A stretch of 64,000 nt of DNA from Phycisphaerales bacterium (GTDB lineage Bacteria; Planctomycetota; UBA1135; UBA2386), in the NCBI GenBank assembly GCA_020247305.1, contig JADCJE010000092.1:1-64000 (forward strand), given 5' to 3'. The position numbers and the translations under genes were made by a program. Below are positions 59,596-64,000 of the stretch, in pieces. Each line of letters opens with the position of its first letter. Positions within the stretch are counted from its first letter, which is position 1. The notes beneath the pieces are model-generated. The model made no database searches and was not told the DNA's origin. It saw nothing but the letters and a program-made list of their open reading frames with translations.

Positions 59596-59601
59596 TATCC
59601 T
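59596..59601 (+). promoter_or_regulatory. Possible -10 element (TATCCT) for the secreted serine protease
   Basis: TATCCT is 41 nt before the ATG at 59643, giving a leader of about 35 nt. A second AT-containing stretch ends just before the start codon but does not match TAnnnT. Confidence 0.35.
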
Positions 59602-59642
59602 CCTGCCCGCGCCAACGCCCTTACGGCGCGCTCTACACCACC

Positions 59643-62036
59643 ATGCGCAAGCTGCTCACCGGCCTCGTCACCACCGTGGCCCTCGTCGCGCCGATCGCCG
59701 CCCAAGGCGTCGATCCGATCGGTCGCATCCACCCCAAGGCCGGCCCGCTGGCGGCCGTTCCCGCGCTGACGCTGCCCGCCATCGACCGCGTGCAGTTGAG
59801 CGGCGAAGACGTGCAGCGGCGGCTCAACGGCCAGCCCGCGCGCTACGCCGTGCCCTTCGCGACGGCCGCCAACCCGGGCACGCACGGCCTGTGGGAAGCG
59901 CTCGATCCGACGTGGTCGCTGTGGCGGCTGCGCATCGCCTGCCCCGACGCCAACCACGTCAACCTCGGCTTCCAGCAGTTCTTCATGCCCGCCGGCGCGC
60001 GCATGATGGTCTACGCGTCGAACTACCAGGACGTCGTCCGGCCGTTCGACAGCGGCGACCACCAGCCGAGCGGCGAGTTCTGGACGCCGGTCGTGCAGAC
60101 CAGCGAGATCGTCTGCGAGCTGTACGTGCCGACCGCGCTGCGCCCGCAGGTGCAGCTGCAGTTGGCGCAGATCGGCTCGGGCTACCGCTTCTTCGGCTCC
60201 GGCGACGACGCGATCGGCGGCATCGACCCGGCCGGTTCGTGCAACGTCGACGTGTCGTGCGCGCAGGGCGCGGCGTTCGCGCTGGAGATCCCGGCGATCG
60301 CGGCGATGAGCTCGGCCGGCTCGATCTTCTGCACCGGCGCGATGATCAACAACACGGCGAACGACGGGAAGAACTACTTCCTGACGGCGTTCCACTGCGG
60401 CGTGACGTCGGCCAACGCGGCCTCGCTGGTGTGCTACTGGAACTACCAGCGCGCGACGTGCGGCAGCGGCAGCGGCCCGCTGACGCAGTTCACCAGCGGT
60501 TCGACCTGGCGCGCCGGCTACAGCAACTCGGACTTCACGCTCGTCGAGCTCAACAGCGCGCCGAACCTCGCCTGGGGCATCACTCACGCCGGCTGGAACC
60601 GCAGCACCGCGGCGCCGACCTCGTCGACGGCGATCCACCACCCGAGCGGCGACGTGAAGAAGATCTCGTTCGAGACCGCGGCCTCGACGATCACCTCCTA
60701 CGGCGGCACCGCGTCGCCGGGCGCCGGCACGCACCTGCGCGTCGTCGACTGGGACACGGGCACGACCGAGGGCGGCTCGTCGGGCAGCCCGCTGCTCGAC
60801 CAGAGCAAGCTGATCGTCGGCCAACTGCACGGCGGCGGCGCCGCGTGCGGCAACAACCTGTCCGACTGGTACGGGCGCTTCGCCATCTCGTGGACCGGCG
60901 GCGGCACCAACACGACACGGCTGTCGAACTGGCTCGACCCGATCAACACCGGCGCGACGACGCTGGCGACGCGGCCGGTCGGCGGCGGCGGCACGGTCGC
61001 CGCGGCGACGAGCTACGGCGCCGGCTGCTACACGCGCTTCGGCAGCTTCGTGCAGACCTTCGCGGCGAACACGCTCGACCTCGGCGGCACGGCGACGGTC
61101 GCCAACGCGATCAGCCTGCAGCCGCTGGCTGGCAACACCGGGTACACCGTGCAGGCCGGCGCCAACGCGTGGTTCACGCCGGTCGCCGCGAACCTCGCTC
61201 TCGGCGACGACGCGCTGTCGGCGGCGCTGACGCTGCCGTTCGCCTTCCCGTTCCCGGGCGGCGCGACGACGCAGGTGCGCATGTGCAGCAACGGCTTCGT
61301 CTGGCTGAACGGCACGAGCACGGCGACCGAGTACCAGCCGACCGCGGCTCTGCTGGTCGGCGCCGCCTCGCGCCTCGCGCCGCTCTGGATGGACCTCAAC
61401 CCGGCGGCCGGCGGCACGTGCCACTTCGACGTCGCGCCCGGCAACACAGCCGTCTACCTGACGTGGAGCGGCGTGCCGCACTACGGCAGCACGGCCGGCA
61501 ACACGGTGCAGGTGGCGCTGTTCCCGAGCGGCGCGGTCGAGTACCGCTACCGCGTCCTCGGCAGCCAGACGGCGGCGTGCGTCGTCGGCTGGGGCCGCAG
61601 CGGCTCGCAGGTCCCGCCCAACCGCGACCTGTCGGCGGCGAACCTGCCGTTCCAGGTCAGCAGCGACCAGGCGGGCCTGACGTTCACCGGCGTCAACCGG
61701 CCGCTGCTCGGCACGACGCAGCAGTGCGCGCTGACCAACGTGCCGAACCCGGCCGCGAGCATCGGGCTCGTGCTGCTGGCGACCACGAGCATTCCGGCCG
61801 GCCAGGACCTCGGCGTGCTCGGCGCGCCGGGCTGCTCGCTCTACAACCCGGGCACGGTGATCCAGACGCTGTTTCCGCTCGGCGCGTCGACGACGTGGAA
61901 CTTCGCGATCCCGACCACGCCGTCGCTGAGCGGCACGCGCGTCTACGCGCAGGGCGCGGCGCTGATCCCGCCGGGCACCAACGCGTTCAACGCGCTGACC
62001 AGCAACGGCGTCGACCTGCTGCTCGGCACCCTCTGA
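59643..62036 (+). CDS. Secreted trypsin-like serine protease with C-terminal beta domains
   Basis: 797 residues. Signal peptide (MRKLLTGLVTTVALVAPIAAQ). A propeptide-like region of about 200 residues precedes the lysyl-endopeptidase-like catalytic domain: YFLTAFHCGVTSANA (His), YSNSDFTLVELNSAP (Asp) and DTGTTEGGSSGSPLLDQSK (Ser). Several Cys pairs suggest disulfides. The C-terminal half comprises a beta domain with a nucleotide-independent GGTCHFDVAPGNTAVYLTW strand set and a final conserved segment (RVYAQGAALIPPGTNAFNAL) that ends TSNGVDLLLGTL, similar to terminal domains on many secreted proteins of this lineage. Confidence 0.8.
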   Translation: MRKLLTGLVTTVALVAPIAAQGVDPIGRIHPKAGPLAAVPALTLPAIDRVQLSGEDVQRRLNGQPARYAVPFATAANPGTHGLWEALDPTWSLWRLRIACPDANHVNLGFQQFFMPAGARMMVYASNYQDVVRPFDSGDHQPSGEFWTPVVQTSEIVCELYVPTALRPQVQLQLAQIGSGYRFFGSGDDAIGGIDPAGSCNVDVSCAQGAAFALEIPAIAAMSSAGSIFCTGAMINNTANDGKNYFLTAFHCGVTSANAASLVCYWNYQRATCGSGSGPLTQFTSGSTWRAGYSNSDFTLVELNSAPNLAWGITHAGWNRSTAAPTSSTAIHHPSGDVKKISFETAASTITSYGGTASPGAGTHLRVVDWDTGTTEGGSSGSPLLDQSKLIVGQLHGGGAACGNNLSDWYGRFAISWTGGGTNTTRLSNWLDPINTGATTLATRPVGGGGTVAAATSYGAGCYTRFGSFVQTFAANTLDLGGTATVANAISLQPLAGNTGYTVQAGANAWFTPVAANLALGDDALSAALTLPFAFPFPGGATTQVRMCSNGFVWLNGTSTATEYQPTAALLVGAASRLAPLWMDLNPAAGGTCHFDVAPGNTAVYLTWSGVPHYGSTAGNTVQVALFPSGAVEYRYRVLGSQTAACVVGWGRSGSQVPPNRDLSAANLPFQVSSDQAGLTFTGVNRPLLGTTQQCALTNVPNPAASIGLVLLATTSIPAGQDLGVLGAPGCSLYNPGTVIQTLFPLGASTTWNFAIPTTPSLSGTRVYAQGAALIPPGTNAFNALTSNGVDLLLGTL

Positions 62037-62079
62037 TCGCCGGCGACGCGGGTTGGCAGCAACCGCGCCGGCGCGTCGA

Positions 62080-62085
62080 TAGGCT
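62080..62085 (+). promoter_or_regulatory. -10 element (TAGGCT) for the ChrA-type transporter
   Basis: TAGGCT ends 12 nt before the ATG at 62098; leader about 5 nt. Confidence 0.45.
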
Positions 62086-62097
62086 GCGGGCGCCGCC

Positions 62098-63450
62098 ATG
62101 ACCGCGCCCGCCGAACCCACTGCGCCACCGACCTTCGCGGCAGCGCTGCGTTTCTGGGCGTGGCTCGGCTGCGCGTCGTTCGGCGGCCCGGCCGCGCAGA
62201 TCGCGCGCCTGCACGACGAACTCGTCGTGCGCCGGCGCTGGCTCGACGGCGAACGCTTCGACCACGCGCTCGACTTCTGCACCATGCTGCCCGGCCCCGA
62301 GGCGCAGCAGCTGGCGACGTGGTGCGGACGCCAGCTGCACGGCGCGCGCGGCGGCATCGCGGCCGGCGCGCTGTTCGTGCTGCCGGGCGCGCTGCTGATG
62401 GCGGCGCTGTCGTGGGCCGTCATGGCGCATGGCGCCGGCGCGCTGCTGCAGGGCGCGCTCTGGGGCGGCAAGGCCGTCGTCGTCGGACTCGTCCTGGTCG
62501 CGGCGCTGCAACTCGGCCGCCGCGTGGCCCGTCGGCGCCCGCTGCTGGCGATCACGGTGGCGACGTTCGGGGCGCTCTTCTTCGGCGCGCCGTTCCCGTT
62601 GCTGCTGCCGGCGGCGGCCCTGCTCGGGCTGCTGGCCACGCCGCCCGAACGGCCCGCCGGCGAACCCGCGGCGGCGGCCGACATGCGCACCACGAAGGCG
62701 GGCGGCGCCGTGCGCGCGCTCGCGCTCGGCGGCGTGCTCTGGCTCGTGCCGTGGCTGCTGCTGCTCGCCGGCGGCGATGCGCTGGCGCTGCCGCGACAGC
62801 TGTACCTGTTCTTCAGCGTCGCGGCGCTCGCGACCTTCGGCGGCGCCTACGCCGTGCTCGCGTACGTCGCCGACGCGGCGGTGCGCGACCACGGCTGGCT
62901 GACGGCCCAGCAGGCGCTCGACAGCATCGCGCTCGCCGAGGCGACGCCCGGCCCGCTCGTGCTGGCGCTTCAGCACACGGGCTTCGTCACGGGGTGGAAC
63001 CACGCCGGCGCGTGGCCGCCCGTCGCTGCCGCGTTGCTGGCCGCCGCGATCACGTCGTGGACGACGTTCCTGCCGGGAATGACGATGGTGTTCGCCGGTG
63101 CGCCGGCGCTCGAACGCCTGCGCCGGCGGCCGCGCGCCCGCGCGGCGCTCGCCGGCGTCACCGCCGCGGCGCTCGGCGCGCTGCTGCTGCTCGCGCTCGG
63201 CATGGCGTCGGCGACGCTGTTCCGTCAGCGTGCGCCGGGCTCGCCACTGGATGCGCTGCGCGACCTCGCGTTTGGCGTTGCCGACGCAGCGGCGCGGCAG
63301 GACGGCGAATGGCTGGTCGGCCGCCCCGACCTCGCGGCGCTGGCGCTCGCCGCCGGCGCCTTCGCGCTCGTCGCGACGCGCCGATGTGGGCCGCTTGCCG
63401 CAATGGCGCTCGGCGTCGCCTGCGGCCTGCTGCGCGGGACGTTCGACTGA
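62098..63450 (+). CDS. chrA: ChrA-type chromate transporter
   Basis: 450 residues with about ten membrane spans in two homologous halves, the long-chain ChrA layout. The first half has FWAWLGCASFGGPAAQIARLHDE and DFCTMLPGPEAQQLATW; the second repeats it as FGGAYAVLAYVAD and LAEATPGPLVLAL. The family exports chromate by proton antiport; the GGP and PGP motifs are characteristic. There is no chrB regulator or other resistance gene near, so a different oxyanion or physiological role is possible. Confidence 0.88.
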   Translation: MTAPAEPTAPPTFAAALRFWAWLGCASFGGPAAQIARLHDELVVRRRWLDGERFDHALDFCTMLPGPEAQQLATWCGRQLHGARGGIAAGALFVLPGALLMAALSWAVMAHGAGALLQGALWGGKAVVVGLVLVAALQLGRRVARRRPLLAITVATFGALFFGAPFPLLLPAAALLGLLATPPERPAGEPAAAADMRTTKAGGAVRALALGGVLWLVPWLLLLAGGDALALPRQLYLFFSVAALATFGGAYAVLAYVADAAVRDHGWLTAQQALDSIALAEATPGPLVLALQHTGFVTGWNHAGAWPPVAAALLAAAITSWTTFLPGMTMVFAGAPALERLRRRPRARAALAGVTAAALGALLLLALGMASATLFRQRAPGSPLDALRDLAFGVADAAARQDGEWLVGRPDLAALALAAGAFALVATRRCGPLAAMALGVACGLLRGTFD

Positions 63451-63468
63451 CCTGGACGACTACAGGAA

Positions 63469-64000
63469 CTACAGGAACCAGTCGCGGCGCTCGGCGCCCG
63501 GCGCCTGCTGCGGCAGGTCCTTGCCCGCCTCGATCAGCTCCTCGATCCACCAATTGGTGCTGTGGTAGAGGCAGGTGACCTGGGCGCACTCGTGGCTGGC
63601 GTCGAACGTGTTCAGCAGCTTCGCTGTGTTGTGCTGCGCCGCCGGCGGCACCTGCCACAGCGCCTTGCCGCCGACCTCGGCCTTCGGCACGCCGCGGTGC
63701 GCCGGGCAGTTGAACGTGCCGAGCGGCGTCACGACCTGCCGCAGCATCTGCATGTGGCAGGTCTTCGGCTGCTTGGTGTAGTCGCGCCACGTGCCGTCCA
63801 TCAGCACGCGCAGGTTGGTGCTGGCCAGCACGCGGAAGCCCGGCCGCACGGCGGCGCGCGCCTCGGCGAGGTTCTGCTTGATGCGGGCGATGACCGCCTG
63901 CAACTCGGCCTCGGTCTTGGCCGGGTCCATGACCTCGGCGCCGTCCTCCTGGCGCTCGAGGAACGGCTTGAACGAGATGTAGTCGAACATCGCGTCCGAG
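63469..64000 (-). CDS. C-terminal part of a radical-SAM/SPASM-like protein (5' partial)
   Basis: The frame is open to the right edge, so at least 176 residues are present and the N-terminus lies outside. SDAMFDYISFKPFLER leads in, and LASTNLRVLMDGTWRDYT, CHMQMLRQVVTPLGTFNCPA and CAQVTCLYHSTNWWIEELI follow, with Cys spacing like the C-terminal auxiliary iron-sulfur (SPASM/twitch) region of radical-SAM proteins. The canonical CxxxCxxC would be outside the window. The call is moderately supported. It is convergent with chrA, with 18 nt between stops. Confidence 0.6.
   Translation of the reverse strand, partial: SDAMFDYISFKPFLERQEDGAEVMDPAKTEAELQAVIARIKQNLAEARAAVRPGFRVLASTNLRVLMDGTWRDYTKQPKTCHMQMLRQVVTPLGTFNCPAHRGVPKAEVGGKALWQVPPAAQHNTAKLLNTFDASHECAQVTCLYHSTNWWIEELIEAGKDLPQQAPGAERRDWFL

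Noticed and set aside
63455-63480. Short direct repeat of ACAGGAAC
   Set aside because: Only two copies of 8-9 bp, at the end of a coding frame; chance is sufficient.
1-64000. tRNA, rRNA and riboswitches
   Set aside because: I looked for cloverleaf-like blocks, CCA-ending stems and conserved rRNA segments in intergenic gaps and saw none; a dedicated search (tRNAscan-SE, Infernal) would be decisive.

Overview
The window is a very GC-rich (roughly 70% or more by eye), densely coded bacterial chromosome segment with about 56 genes, many joined by ATGA/GTGA stop-start overlaps. It encodes meso-diaminopimelate-type peptidoglycan synthesis (MurE has a DNPR motif), a putative outer-membrane beta-barrel, several lipoproteins, HEAT-repeat proteins, a CotH-like protein and a large secreted serine protease with an extra C-terminal domain. 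Together these suggest a Gram-negative, Planctomycetota-like lineage. This is an inference from gene content; there is no rRNA or marker phylogeny here. No tRNA, rRNA, CRISPR array, intact insertion sequence or prophage was seen.

Layout. 1-6.6 kb: a partial metallo-beta-lactamase-fold protein, a PH-like membrane protein, an orphan ParB-like protein, a TRAM-less RumA-type RNA methyltransferase and a CotH-like secreted protein. 6.8-14.7 kb: a GHMP kinase, a membrane-fused spermidine synthase-like protein, a GAF protein, primosomal helicase PriA and a TlpA-like thioredoxin. 14.9-29.8 kb (minus strand): a division and cell-wall cluster in the order mraZ-rsmH-ftsL-ftsI-murE-murF-mraY-ftsW-LysM-murG-murC-murB, followed by hpf, a PTS EIIA and HPr. 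It starts from a clear TTGACA/TACGGT promoter. murD, ftsQ, ftsA, ftsZ and ddl are absent from it. 30-35 kb: lipoproteins, a Cys-rich protein, a GNAT-like protein, a broken lipoprotein gene and a beta-barrel protein.

35.1-43.7 kb (minus strand): a Bat/MoxR operon (moxR, DUF58, a membrane lipoprotein, two VWA proteins, a TPR protein, and a BatD-BatE fusion), with nearly every junction overlapping. 44-48.5 kb: a DHCW cupin, a truncated DJ-1/PfpI gene and a two-gene HEAT-repeat cassette. 48.9-54.3 kb: a TRAM-containing RNA methyltransferase, an alpha/beta hydrolase, a VOC lipoprotein, NAD(P)HX epimerase and RecG. 54.3-64 kb: a UDPGP-type uridylyltransferase, a SAM methyltransferase, an RluA-type pseudouridine synthase overlapping a Deg-like protease, a secreted serine protease, a ChrA transporter and the end of a radical-SAM-like protein.

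Two features stand out. At least nine genes at the head of transcription units have a TAnnnT -10 element only 6-12 nt before the start codon, which predicts leaderless or nearly leaderless mRNAs. Genes inside operons instead use stop-start overlaps or Shine-Dalgarno sites. Second, MurB carries an N-terminal tandem (LRSGD) extension encoded by a 15-bp minisatellite whose copies differ only at synonymous positions.
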